A stretch of 21,729 nt of DNA, taken from positions 1-21,729 of the forward strand of contig JBPCOB010000177.1 in the NCBI GenBank assembly GCA_051000715.1. The letters are read 5' to 3'. The notes under the pieces are model-generated. The model was not told the origin of the DNA and made no database searches. It saw only the letters and a list, made by a program, of their open reading frames with translations. Position numbers and translations under genes: made by a program. Source of the stretch: JBPCOB01 sp051000715 (lineage in GTDB: Bacteria; Actinomycetota; Actinomycetes; JALYNC01). This document shows, in pieces, positions 14,344 through 21,689 of the stretch; the first letter of the stretch is position 1; every line of letters starts with the position of its first letter.

Positions 14344-15156
14344 ATGGCGACGCAGACGGCACTGACCGGTGAGCCGGCAGCCGGAGAGCGGATCGGGCAG
14401 CCCAGGGCCACGATCGGGCTGCGGACCCTCCGGCGCGACCGCTGGTGGGTCTCCCCTGCGATCACGGTTGCCGCGCTGTTGGGCTTCATCGCCTACCTCA
14501 CCTGGGCGGGGTTCATCAACCGCGACTACTACACCGAGCCCTACATCTCGCCGCTCTACTCGCCCTGCCTAGCCGACAACTGCACGACCGGCGGCTCCCA
14601 CCTCCTGGGCAACTGGTGGCGGCTGTCACCGGCCCTGCTGATCCTGGCCATCCCTCTCGGTTTTCGCATGACCTGCTACTACTACCGCAAGGCCTATTAC
14701 CGGTCCTTCTGGCTGTCGCCGCCGGCTTGCGCGGTCGCCGAGCCGCACAAGCGCTACACCGGCGAGACCCGCTTCCCGCTGGTTTTCCAGAACATCCACC
14801 GCTACTTCTTCTACGCCGGCCTCCTGCTCAACGTGATCTTGACCTACGACGCCTTCGCGGCCCTGCGTTTTGGCGGTAGGTGGGGTTTCGGGCTCGGGAC
14901 GCTGGTGCTGTTGGTCAACGCCACCCTGCTGTGGCTGTACTCCCTGTCCTGCCACTCCTGCCGGCACGTCGTCGGTGGCCGGCTGAGGAACTTCTCCCGG
15001 CATCCGCTCCGCTATCGGGCATGGACCTTCGTGTCGCGGCTGAACGCGCGGCACATGCAGCTGGCCTGGGCCAGCCTGGCGTTCGTGGCGTTCACCGACC
15101 TCTACGTCCGGCTGGTCGCCTCCGGGACCATCACCGATCCGAGGTTCCTGCTCTGA
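14344..15156 (+). CDS. sdhC: Succinate dehydrogenase membrane anchor subunit, Sdh1-type
   Basis: The 270-aa protein has about five to six membrane segments and passes electrons from SdhB to quinone. It resembles the actinobacterial Sdh1 anchor (mycobacterial Rv0249c type, similar length) and not the short SdhC/SdhD of E. coli. Conserved blocks are F-R-M-T-C111-Y-Y-Y-R-K-A-Y-Y-R-S-F-W-L-S-P-P, C129 with A-E-P-H135-K-R-Y, Q-N-I-H152-R-Y-F-F-Y, and C203-H204-S-C206-R-H208. The Cys/His clusters are unlike heme-only anchors; a membrane Rieske-type cluster has been reported for mycobacterial Sdh1, and these residues are natural candidate ligands. ATG at 14344 follows AAGGA (14332-14336) by 7 nt. 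The stop shares one base with the sdhA start (TGATG), so the genes are translationally coupled. Confidence 0.9.
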   Translation: MATQTALTGEPAAGERIGQPRATIGLRTLRRDRWWVSPAITVAALLGFIAYLTWAGFINRDYYTEPYISPLYSPCLADNCTTGGSHLLGNWWRLSPALLILAIPLGFRMTCYYYRKAYYRSFWLSPPACAVAEPHKRYTGETRFPLVFQNIHRYFFYAGLLLNVILTYDAFAALRFGGRWGFGLGTLVLLVNATLLWLYSLSCHSCRHVVGGRLRNFSRHPLRYRAWTFVSRLNARHMQLAWASLAFVAFTDLYVRLVASGTITDPRFLL

Positions 15157-16976
15157 TGAGTGACTACGAGACCCACGACTACGACGTCCTGGTGATCGGA
15201 GCCGGGGGCGCCGGCCTGCGCGCCGCCATCGAGGCGCACGAGGCGGGCGCCCGTACGGCAGTCGTCTGCAAGTCGTTACTCGGCAAGGCGCACACCGTCA
15301 TGGCCGAAGGCGGCATCGCGGCCGCGCTCGGGAACGTCTACGACGACGACAACTGGCGGGTGCATTTCCGCGACACGATGCGCGGCGGCAAGATGCTCAA
15401 CAACTGGCGGATGGCTCAGCTGCACGCGCAGGAGGCACCCGACCGGGTTCACGAGCTCGAGGAGTGGGGCGCCCTCTTCGACCGTACGCCGGACGGTCGG
15501 ATCAACCAGCGCGACTTCGGCGGCCACCGCTTCGCCCGCCTCGCCCACGTGGGGGACCGCACCGGCCTGGAGATGATCCGTACGCTCCAGCAGCGCGCCG
15601 TCAGCCTCGGCATCGACGTCTTCATGGAGTGCACTGTCCTGCGGCTGCTGCTCGACGCGGACACCGCGGGACGCCGGCTCGCCGGGGCTTTCGCCTACTG
15701 GCGGGAGAGCGGCCGGTTCATCGCGTTCCGGGCCCCCGCCGTGGTGCTCGCCACCGGCGGCATCGGCAAGGCCTTCAAGGTCACCTCGGCGTCCTGGGAG
15801 TACACCGGTGACGGCCTGTCGCTCGCCATGGAGGCCGGCGCCTCGCTGATCAACATGGAGTTCGTGCAGTTCCATCCCACCGGCATGGTCTGGCCGCCGT
15901 CGGTGCGCGGCATCCTGGTGACCGAGGGCGTGCGCGGAGACGGCGGGGTGCTGCGCAACTCCGAGGGCCGCCGCTTCATGTTCGACTACATCCCCGAGGT
16001 GTTCGCCGACGAGACCGCCGACACCGAGGAGGAGGCGGACCGCTGGTACACCGACAAGAAGAGCGCCCGGCGTACGCCGGACCTGCTGCCCCGCGACGAG
16101 GTGGCCCGGGCGATCAACTCCGAGGTCAAGGCCGGCCGCGGATCGCCGCATGGCGGCGTGTTCCTCGACATCGCCTCCCGGCACCCGGCCGAGTACATCC
16201 GGCGCCGGCTGCCCTCGATGTACCACCAGTTCAAGGAGCTGGCCGACGTCGACATCACCAAGGAGCCGATGGAGGTCGGGCCGACCTGCCACTACGTCAT
16301 GGGCGGGGTCGAGGTCGACCCGGACACCCAGGCCGCGTCCGTTCCTGGGCTCTTTGCCGCCGGTGAGGTCTCCGGTGGCATGCACGGTTCCAACCGGCTG
16401 GGCGGTAACTCCCTTTCCGACCTGCTGGTCTTCGGTCGACGGGCGGGCCGGTACGCCGCCGAGTACGCCGCCGCGGTGACCGGTAACCGGCCAAGCCTGG
16501 ACGCGCGGCAGATCGCGGGGATCAGCCGCGAGGCCGTCGCGCCGTTCGCCCGGGCCGGTGCGCCCGGCACCGAGAACGCCTACGCCCTGCAGCTGGAGTT
16601 GCAGGAGTGCATGAACGAGCTGGTCGGCATCATCCGCAATGCCGGCGAGCTCGAGCGCGCGCTCAAGACCATCGAGGGGCTCAAGGAGCGGGCCGGCAAC
16701 GTCGCGGTCGAGGGCCACCGGCAGTACAACCCGGGCTGGCACCTGGCCATGGATCTCCGATCCCTGCTCACGGTGGGGGAGTGCATCGCGATGGCGGCGC
16801 TCGAGCGCCAGGAGAGTCGCGGCGGCCACACCCGCGACGACTTCCCCAAGCCCGATCCCACCTGGGCTCGGCAGAACCTGCTGCTTCGCCGGGTCAAGGG
16901 TGAGCTGCACATCGACCGCCAGCCGCTGCCGCAGCTGCCCGCCGAGCTCGCGACGCTGTTCGAGGAGAAGAAATAG
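15156..16976 (+). CDS. sdhA: Succinate dehydrogenase flavoprotein subunit
   Basis: SdhA oxidises succinate to fumarate on a covalent FAD, facing the cytoplasm. The 606-aa protein shows the dinucleotide motif V-L-V-I-G-A-G-G-A-G-L-R-A-A (11-24), the flavinylation site K-A-H46-T-V-M-A-E-G-G, F-G-G-H-R-F-A-R-L-A-H-V-G-D-R-T-G, the active-site F-H240-P-T-G-M, T-E-G-V-R260-G-D-G-G for dicarboxylate binding, and the C-H-Y-V-M-G-G and S-N-R-L-G-G-N-S-L blocks. The A-E-G-G and R-L-A-H-V-G-D-R-T-G variants, where E. coli has A-Q-G-G and A-D-R-T-G-H, fit the Sdh1 group of actinobacteria. Fumarate reductase activity cannot be excluded from sequence. The ATG at 15156 overlaps the sdhC stop by 1 nt, and GAGGAGAAG at the end of this gene serves sdhB. 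Confidence 0.97.
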   Translation: MSDYETHDYDVLVIGAGGAGLRAAIEAHEAGARTAVVCKSLLGKAHTVMAEGGIAAALGNVYDDDNWRVHFRDTMRGGKMLNNWRMAQLHAQEAPDRVHELEEWGALFDRTPDGRINQRDFGGHRFARLAHVGDRTGLEMIRTLQQRAVSLGIDVFMECTVLRLLLDADTAGRRLAGAFAYWRESGRFIAFRAPAVVLATGGIGKAFKVTSASWEYTGDGLSLAMEAGASLINMEFVQFHPTGMVWPPSVRGILVTEGVRGDGGVLRNSEGRRFMFDYIPEVFADETADTEEEADRWYTDKKSARRTPDLLPRDEVARAINSEVKAGRGSPHGGVFLDIASRHPAEYIRRRLPSMYHQFKELADVDITKEPMEVGPTCHYVMGGVEVDPDTQAASVPGLFAAGEVSGGMHGSNRLGGNSLSDLLVFGRRAGRYAAEYAAAVTGNRPSLDARQIAGISREAVAPFARAGAPGTENAYALQLELQECMNELVGIIRNAGELERALKTIEGLKERAGNVAVEGHRQYNPGWHLAMDLRSLLTVGECIAMAALERQESRGGHTRDDFPKPDPTWARQNLLLRRVKGELHIDRQPLPQLPAELATLFEEKK

Positions 16977-16978
16977 CA

Positions 16979-17977
16979 ATGGCCGGTTACGACCTGACTC
17001 TGCGGCTGTGGCGCGGCGACGCCACCGGCGGCGGCTTCGCCGACTACGTCGTACCGGTCGACGAAGGGGAGGTCGTGCTCGACGCCATCCACCGGGTACA
17101 GGCCATGCACGCCGGCGACCTCGCCGTCCGGTGGAACTGCAAGGCCGGCAAGTGCGGGTCCTGCAGCGCCGAGATCAACGGCCGGCCGCGGCTGTTGTGC
17201 CTGAGCCGGCTGAGCGCCTACGACCAGGGCGCGCCCATCACGGTGACGCCGCTACGCACCTTCCCGGTCATCAAGGACCTGGTGACCGACGTGTCCTACA
17301 ACTACGTCAAGGCGCGCGAGGTGCCGGCGTTCGCGCCGCGCCCCCGCGAGGCGGACGGCACCCACCGGATGGCGCAGGTCGACGTCAACCGGCCGCAGGA
17401 GTTCCGCAAGTGCATCGAGTGCTACCTGTGCCAGACGGTCTGCCACGTCATCCGTGACCATGAGGAGAACAAGCCGGTGTTCGCCGGCCCGCGGCTGTTC
17501 ATCCGGTACGCCGAGCTCGAGATGCACCCGCTGGACACCAACGACCGGCGGCAGCTGGTCAGCGCCCAGGCCGGCCTGGGGATGTGCAACATCACCAAGT
17601 GCTGCAGCGAGGTCTGCCCCGAGGGCATCAAGATCACGGACAACGCCATCATCCCCCTGAAGGAGCGGGTGGTCGATGTGAAGTACGACCCGGCGCTGTG
17701 GATGGGTCAGCAGTTTCAGGGTGAGCGGCCGGCGCGAGCTCACCCGCGCTCGCGGCTTGCGGCGTACGCCGCCACCGCGCTGGGGCTGCTCTGCATCGTC
17801 GCGATGCTCGCCCACGTGTGGCTGCCGGCCGCGGCCATCGGGATCGTCACCGTTGCGGTCGGGCTGTGGGCTCAGATGATCTCCGAAACGACCGGGCAGC
17901 GCAGCCTGGCGGTCGCCGGTGTCACTGCCGGCGGCCTGGCGATCGGCCTGGGCGTGGCCTACAGCGGCGTGTTCTAG
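16979..17977 (+). CDS. sdhB: Succinate dehydrogenase iron-sulfur subunit fused to a C-terminal membrane domain
   Basis: Residues 1-248 are a complete SdhB of normal length. The [2Fe-2S] ligands are C54, C59, C62 and C74. The ferredoxin-like half has C145-I-E-C148-Y-L-C151-Q-T-V-C155 and the M-C203-N-I-T-K-C208-C-S-E-V-C213-P-E-G run, which hold the 4Fe and 3Fe clusters. After W-M-G-Q-Q-F and a basic linker (249-258) come about 75 extra residues with three hydrophobic segments (about 260-280, 282-300, 308-330). The open frame is continuous, with no stop or internal start between the parts. Standard SdhB ends before this point. The added domain may replace the small separate membrane protein that often accompanies Sdh1 operons, but that is inference. 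ATG at 16979 begins 2 nt after the sdhA stop, with GAGGAG upstream. A terminator-like hairpin follows the gene. Confidence 0.94.
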   Translation: MAGYDLTLRLWRGDATGGGFADYVVPVDEGEVVLDAIHRVQAMHAGDLAVRWNCKAGKCGSCSAEINGRPRLLCLSRLSAYDQGAPITVTPLRTFPVIKDLVTDVSYNYVKAREVPAFAPRPREADGTHRMAQVDVNRPQEFRKCIECYLCQTVCHVIRDHEENKPVFAGPRLFIRYAELEMHPLDTNDRRQLVSAQAGLGMCNITKCCSEVCPEGIKITDNAIIPLKERVVDVKYDPALWMGQQFQGERPARAHPRSRLAAYAATALGLLCIVAMLAHVWLPAAAIGIVTVAVGLWAQMISETTGQRSLAVAGVTAGGLAIGLGVAYSGVF

Positions 17978-18014
17978 CGTTCGGTGGTGCTGCGCGTGCC
18001 GGGCCGGAGCCTTA

Positions 18015-18052
18015 TGGAAACAATTGGGCGTTGGGGCGCCTGATAGTTTCCA
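18015..18052. repeat. Nested inverted repeat in the sdhB/kinase convergent gap
   Basis: TGGAAAC (18015-18021) and GTTTCCA (18046-18052) are exact inverted arms. Inside them GGCG (18027-18030) and CGCC (18037-18040) form a second stem with a TTGGGG loop. It lies 38 nt after sdhB and just before the terminator-like hairpin. AT-rich arms of this sort also resemble repressor operators, but neither flanking gene has its promoter here. Confidence 0.5.
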
Positions 18053-18055
18053 CGA

Positions 18056-18078
18056 CCCCGCGAGCCGGCGGGGGTTTT
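18056..18078 (+). terminator. Rho-independent-type terminator after the sdh operon
   Basis: CCCCGC (18056-18061), loop GAGCCG, GCGGGG (18068-18073), then G and TTTT (18075-18078). A 6-bp all-GC stem followed by a short T-run in the sense strand is the best intrinsic terminator in the window. It ends 3 nt before the stop codon of the converging kinase gene. Confidence 0.65.
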
Positions 18079-18080
18079 GC

Positions 18081-19841
18081 TCATCGGCCAGACCGGAAGG
18101 ACGCGAAGAACACCTTGATCTCGTCCTGCGAGCTGGCCCAGGCCGAGTCCGCCGTCTGGAAGTAGACCGCGTAACCCGTGTTGTGGGTCACCAGGGCCAC
18201 GTCGACCGCGTGCCGGGTGACGCCGCCAACCGGAAAGGTGAACTCCCAGATGGCCGCGTCGTCGTAGCCGTTGACAGGGACCGTCGCCAACTGCAGCCGG
18301 TGGTAACCCGGGTACCTGGCGGCGAAGGACTTCTCTTGCGCCAGCCAGTCGCCCACCGCCGACGCCCCGGCCGGGTTCTTTCGGTCCACCCGTACGTAGC
18401 CATACCTGTTCGGGTCGACGAACTCCGTGCCGCCACTGCGGAACCGCTTCGACCAGTTTGCGGGATGGGCGAATGACCACCCGTAGGAGGGATCCAGATA
18501 GCGCACCCAGCCTGCTGGCAGCCCGGCCTCGGGACGGGTGGAACCTGTGGTTGACGGCGTCGGACTGGTCGACTTGACACCTGGGGGCGGTGCGACGACC
18601 GGCGGTGCCAGGGTCCGTGAGCCAGCCGGACCGGGCGTCCTCGCGGTCGCTGGGTTCTCGCCCGGCTGCTTGCCGGCCGATCGGTCCGGCGTCCGGTTGC
18701 CGCCGAGGAGAAACATCAACGCGGCCACCGCGCCCAAGGCCAGGAACAGCAGCAACAGCGCGAGGGCGCCGGCCATTCGACTGAGTCGGGCGCCGCCGTC
18801 GGTGGGTCGAACCGCGTGGGCTCCTGACCGCCGGACCGGCCGGACCGGTACGGGGGTCGGGGGCAGCGCGCCGAGGTTCGACGGTGCCACTCGGGTGGCA
18901 GCGCGGCTGGCCGGCTGGGGGGCGGGCGGCAGCACGATGGTGCGTTCGGCAGGTGCGAGGGGCACGGTTGCGGTCGGGACGGCATCGGTGCGCTCGCTTG
19001 CCGGGTCGGCGGCGACCGCGGCCAGCAGCCGCCGGGCGGCTGCTGGTGTCGGCCGGGCCGCCGGGTCCTTGTCCAGCAACTGGTCGAGGACCGGCGCGAG
19101 TGGGCCGGCACCGACGTACGGCGTCGGGGGCTCGCCGACCACGGCGGCCAGGGTGGCGAAAGGCTCGCCGCGGTCGAACGGTGGCCGGCCCTCGACCGCC
19201 GTGAACAGCGTCGCGCCCAGCGACCACATGTCCGAAGCCGGCAGCGGTATTCCGCCCCTGGCTCGCTCGGGGGAGATGTAGGACGGCGAGCCGAGCAGCA
19301 GGCCGGTCGAGGTGATGGTGGTATCACCGACCGTGCGGGCGATCCCGAAGTCGGTCAGGATCACCCGCCCGTCCGGCCGGACGAGGACGTTGCCCGGCTT
19401 GACATCGCGGTGCACGATCCCCGCGGCATGCGCCGATTCCAGGGCGTCCACCAGAGCAAGCCCCACCCGTGCCCCAGCCGCGGGCGTGAGTGGTCCGTCC
19501 TCGCGAATCACGTCGCGCAGCGTGCGGCCCTCGACCAGCTCCATGACGATGCACGGCTTGCCGTCGTCCTCGACGACGTCGTAGACGCGCACGGCCGCCG
19601 GCGAGTCGATGCGGGCAGCGGCCCGGGCCTCCCGCAACGTCCGCTCCTGCAGGATCGCAAGCTCCTCGTCGGATACCGACGGCGGGAACGAGATCTCCTT
19701 GACCGCCACCGATCGGCGCAGCAGCTCGTCCTCCGCGCGCCAGACGCGGCCCATGCCCCCGCGGCCGAGCATCTCCCGCAGTCGGTAACGACCAGCAACC
19801 AGGCGCTGCGACTCGGCGGTGTCGGTTCCGTGCACACTCAC
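18081..19841 (-). CDS. Membrane serine/threonine protein kinase with extracytoplasmic domain
   Basis: The 586-aa protein has an N-terminal Hanks-type kinase (about 17-275): G-R-G-G-M-G-R-V glycine loop, K48 in V-A-V-K, H144-R-D146-V-K-P-G-N catalytic loop, D164-F-G-I-A, a Thr/Ser-rich activation loop ending in G-S-P-S-Y-I-S-P-E, and D-M-W-S-L-G-A. A Pro/Ala-rich juxtamembrane region leads to one membrane helix (357-380). A Pro/Thr/Ser linker follows, then an outer domain (about 441-586) with G-W-S-F-A-H-P-A-N-W and several aromatic strands, resembling PsbP/Mog1-like folds and with no PASTA repeats. The outer domain probably senses a signal at the cell surface; its ligand is unknown. The GTG at 19841 is the chosen start (V3, another GTG, is possible). 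It is divergent from the mutase gene by 116 nt. Confidence 0.93.
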   Translation of the reverse strand: MSVHGTDTAESQRLVAGRYRLREMLGRGGMGRVWRAEDELLRRSVAVKEISFPPSVSDEELAILQERTLREARAAARIDSPAAVRVYDVVEDDGKPCIVMELVEGRTLRDVIREDGPLTPAAGARVGLALVDALESAHAAGIVHRDVKPGNVLVRPDGRVILTDFGIARTVGDTTITSTGLLLGSPSYISPERARGGIPLPASDMWSLGATLFTAVEGRPPFDRGEPFATLAAVVGEPPTPYVGAGPLAPVLDQLLDKDPAARPTPAAARRLLAAVAADPASERTDAVPTATVPLAPAERTIVLPPAPQPASRAATRVAPSNLGALPPTPVPVRPVRRSGAHAVRPTDGGARLSRMAGALALLLLFLALGAVAALMFLLGGNRTPDRSAGKQPGENPATARTPGPAGSRTLAPPVVAPPPGVKSTSPTPSTTGSTRPEAGLPAGWVRYLDPSYGWSFAHPANWSKRFRSGGTEFVDPNRYGYVRVDRKNPAGASAVGDWLAQEKSFAARYPGYHRLQLATVPVNGYDDAAIWEFTFPVGGVTRHAVDVALVTHNTGYAVYFQTADSAWASSQDEIKVFFASFRSGR

Positions 19842-19945
19842 GCAGACGGCCTACCCGGTGCGGCCTCGCCCTGCACGCGGGACTCGCCCGGCTCCGGCGC
19901 TCCCAGCGTCACCCCGTGGTTCGTCCATGCTTTGATCGCCGCCGG

Positions 19946-19951
19946 TAGCAT
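19946..19951 (+). promoter_or_regulatory. -10 element for leaderless methylmalonyl-CoA mutase gene
   Basis: TAGCAT fits TAnnnT and ends 6 nt before the GTG start. No Shine-Dalgarno precedes that GTG, so a leaderless transcript is likely. The 116-nt divergent region holds no clear -35 for either gene. Confidence 0.5.
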
Positions 19952-19957
19952 CGGCCG

Positions 19958-21538
19958 GTGCCGCACACGTCGGAGTCGGGCCTGCCGATCGCGCCGGTCT
20001 ACGGCCCGGCCGATCTTGAAGCCTTCGACCCGGCCGCCGCGCTCGGCCAGCCGGGGGGCTATCCCTACACCCGAGGGGTCTATCCCTCGATGTACACCGG
20101 TCGGCCGTGGACGATGCGGCAGTACGCCGGCTTCGGCACGGCGAGCGAGTCCAACGAGCGTTACCACCGGCTGATCGAGGCCGGCACGACTGGTCTCTCG
20201 GTCGCGTTCGACCTCCCGACGCAGATGGGCTACGACTCGGACAACCCGATCGCCGCCGGCGAAGTCGGCAAGGTCGGCGTGGCGATCGACTCGGTGGACG
20301 ACATGCACCGGCTGTTCGCCGGCATCCCACTCGGCGAAGTCTCCACGTCGATGACGATCAACGCCCCGGCCGCCGTACTGCTGGTGCTCTATCAGCTGGT
20401 CGGCGAGGAGCAAGGCGTCGCCTCCACCCGGCTGACCGGAACGGTGCAGAACGACATCCTCAAGGAGTACATCGCCCGCGGCACCTACATCTACCCGCCG
20501 CAGCAGTCGCTGCGCCTGGTCACCGACGTCTTCCGGTACTGCCGGGCGGAGATCCCGCGCTGGAACACCATCTCTATCTCCGGCTACCACATGGCAGAGG
20601 CCGGCGCGACTCCGGTCCAAGAGGTCGCCTTCACCTTGACCGACGGAATGGAGTACGTCCGCGCCGCCGTCGCCTCCGGCCAGGACGTCGACGACTTCGC
20701 GCCCCGGCTCGCGTTCTTCTTCGTCGCGCGCACGACCCTGCTCGAGGAGGTCGCGAAGTTCCGCGCCGCCCGGCGGATCTGGGCCCGGGTGATGCAAGAG
20801 GACTTCGGCGCCCGCAATCCCAAGTCCATGATGCTGCGGTTCCACACCCAGACCGCCGGCGTACAGCTGACTGCCCAGCAGCCGGAGGTCAACCTGGTCC
20901 GGGTGACCATTCAGGCGCTGGCGGCGGTGCTCGGCGGAACCCAGTCGCTGCACACGAACTCCTACGACGAGGCGATCGCACTGCCGACGGAGAAGGCCGC
21001 CCGGCTAGCCGTGCGGACTCAGCAGGTGCTCGCGGCCGAGACCGACGTGCCGGCGACGGTGGATCCCTTCGCCGGGTCGTACGCCGTCGAGAGCATGACC
21101 GACGAGCTGGAGGCGGCCGCCCTGGAGCTCATGGCGAAGGTGGAGGACATGGGCGGCGCCGTTGCGGCCATCGAGCGCGGCTTCCAGAAGGACGAGATCG
21201 AGCGGTCGGCGTACCGGGTCGCCCAGGGTATTGAGGACGGCTCTCGGGTTGTCGTGGGTGTGAACGCCTTCGTGCGCCCGGACGACGAGCGTTACGAGCC
21301 GATGTCGGTCGACCCGGCGATCGAGAAGGAGCAGGTGGCCCGGCTGGCCAAGCTGCGAGCGGACCGGTCCGGTGCCGAGGTCGATCGAACGCTGACCGCG
21401 CTCCGCAAGGCCGCGGAGGGCAGCGACAACGTGCTGTACCCGTTGTCGGAGGCGCTGCGGGCGCGCGCCACCGTGGGCGAGGTCTGCGACGCGCTACGCG
21501 AGGTGTGGGGCACCTACCGCCCGCCCGACAGCTTCTGA
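19958..21538 (+). CDS. Methylmalonyl-CoA mutase catalytic chain without B12 domain
   Basis: The enzyme rearranges (R)-methylmalonyl-CoA to succinyl-CoA with adenosylcobalamin, linking propionate and odd-chain fat breakdown to the TCA cycle. The 526-aa chain is the TIM-barrel substrate domain: M-Y-T-G-R-P-W-T-M-R-Q-Y56-A-G-F-G, S-V-A-F-D-L-P-T-Q-M-G-Y-D-S-D, T-G-T-V-Q-N-D-I-L-K-E-Y-I-A-R174-G-T-Y-I-Y-P-P, I-S-I-S-G-Y210-H211. Y56 and R174 match the two residues (Y89, R207 in Propionibacterium) that favour methylmalonyl-CoA; isobutyryl-CoA mutases carry Phe and Gln there. The chain stops before the cobalamin-binding D-x-H-x-x-G domain, so a separate small subunit must supply it, probably beyond the right edge or elsewhere. 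Ethylmalonyl-CoA and other acyl-CoA mutases remain possible. Confidence 0.93.
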   Translation: MPHTSESGLPIAPVYGPADLEAFDPAAALGQPGGYPYTRGVYPSMYTGRPWTMRQYAGFGTASESNERYHRLIEAGTTGLSVAFDLPTQMGYDSDNPIAAGEVGKVGVAIDSVDDMHRLFAGIPLGEVSTSMTINAPAAVLLVLYQLVGEEQGVASTRLTGTVQNDILKEYIARGTYIYPPQQSLRLVTDVFRYCRAEIPRWNTISISGYHMAEAGATPVQEVAFTLTDGMEYVRAAVASGQDVDDFAPRLAFFFVARTTLLEEVAKFRAARRIWARVMQEDFGARNPKSMMLRFHTQTAGVQLTAQQPEVNLVRVTIQALAAVLGGTQSLHTNSYDEAIALPTEKAARLAVRTQQVLAAETDVPATVDPFAGSYAVESMTDELEAAALELMAKVEDMGGAVAAIERGFQKDEIERSAYRVAQGIEDGSRVVVGVNAFVRPDDERYEPMSVDPAIEKEQVARLAKLRADRSGAEVDRTLTALRKAAEGSDNVLYPLSEALRARATVGEVCDALREVWGTYRPPDSF

Positions 21539-21547
21539 CCGTAGGGG

Positions 21548-21561
21548 GGAGCCCGCGCTCC
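21548..21561. terminator. Weak stem-loop after the mutase gene
   Basis: GGAGC (21548-21552), loop CCGC, GCTCC (21557-21561), beginning 10 nt after the mutase stop. A further palindrome TCCCC-TG-GGGGA lies at 21574-21585. There is no T-run, so end-of-transcript function is doubtful. Confidence 0.3.
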
Positions 21562-21593
21562 TCGTTCCCACTTTCCCCTGGGGGAGGAGCACA

Positions 21594-21689
21594 TTGTCAT
21601 CTGTCCGCATCGACGCCGGCTGGCCGTGGCGGCTGGAGTTCGCTGCGGCGTTCGCCCGGCTGCAGGCGCTGCCGCTGCCCGTTCCCTGA
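21594..21689 (+). CDS. Possible 31-codon small ORF
   Basis: A GGGGGAGGAG ribosome-like run ends 4 nt before TTG at 21594, which opens 31 codons ending in TGA at 21687-21689. The peptide would have one amphipathic stretch (W-P-W-R-L-E-F-A-A-A-F-A-R-L-Q) and a Pro/Leu tail. I recognise no family. Without the strong Shine-Dalgarno I would not list it; high-GC DNA often keeps such short frames open by chance. The remaining 40 nt to the window edge end in a GGAAGGA-like ribosome site for a gene that starts just outside. Confidence 0.25.
   Translation: MSSVRIDAGWPWRLEFAAAFARLQALPLPVP

Noticed and set aside
15276..16979. 567-aa reverse-strand open frame across sdhA
   Set aside because: It is antisense to a complete and highly conserved flavoprotein gene, has no domain and no ribosome site.
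14344..17977. Possibility that the sdh operon is a fumarate reductase
   Set aside because: The anchor resembles the actinobacterial Sdh1 type and the gene order sdhC-sdhA-sdhB fits. Sequence alone cannot exclude reverse operation, but succinate dehydrogenase is the better name.
18538..19281. 247-aa forward frame inside the kinase gene
   Set aside because: It runs through the kinase linker in antisense; Gly/Ala/Arg/Thr composition only.
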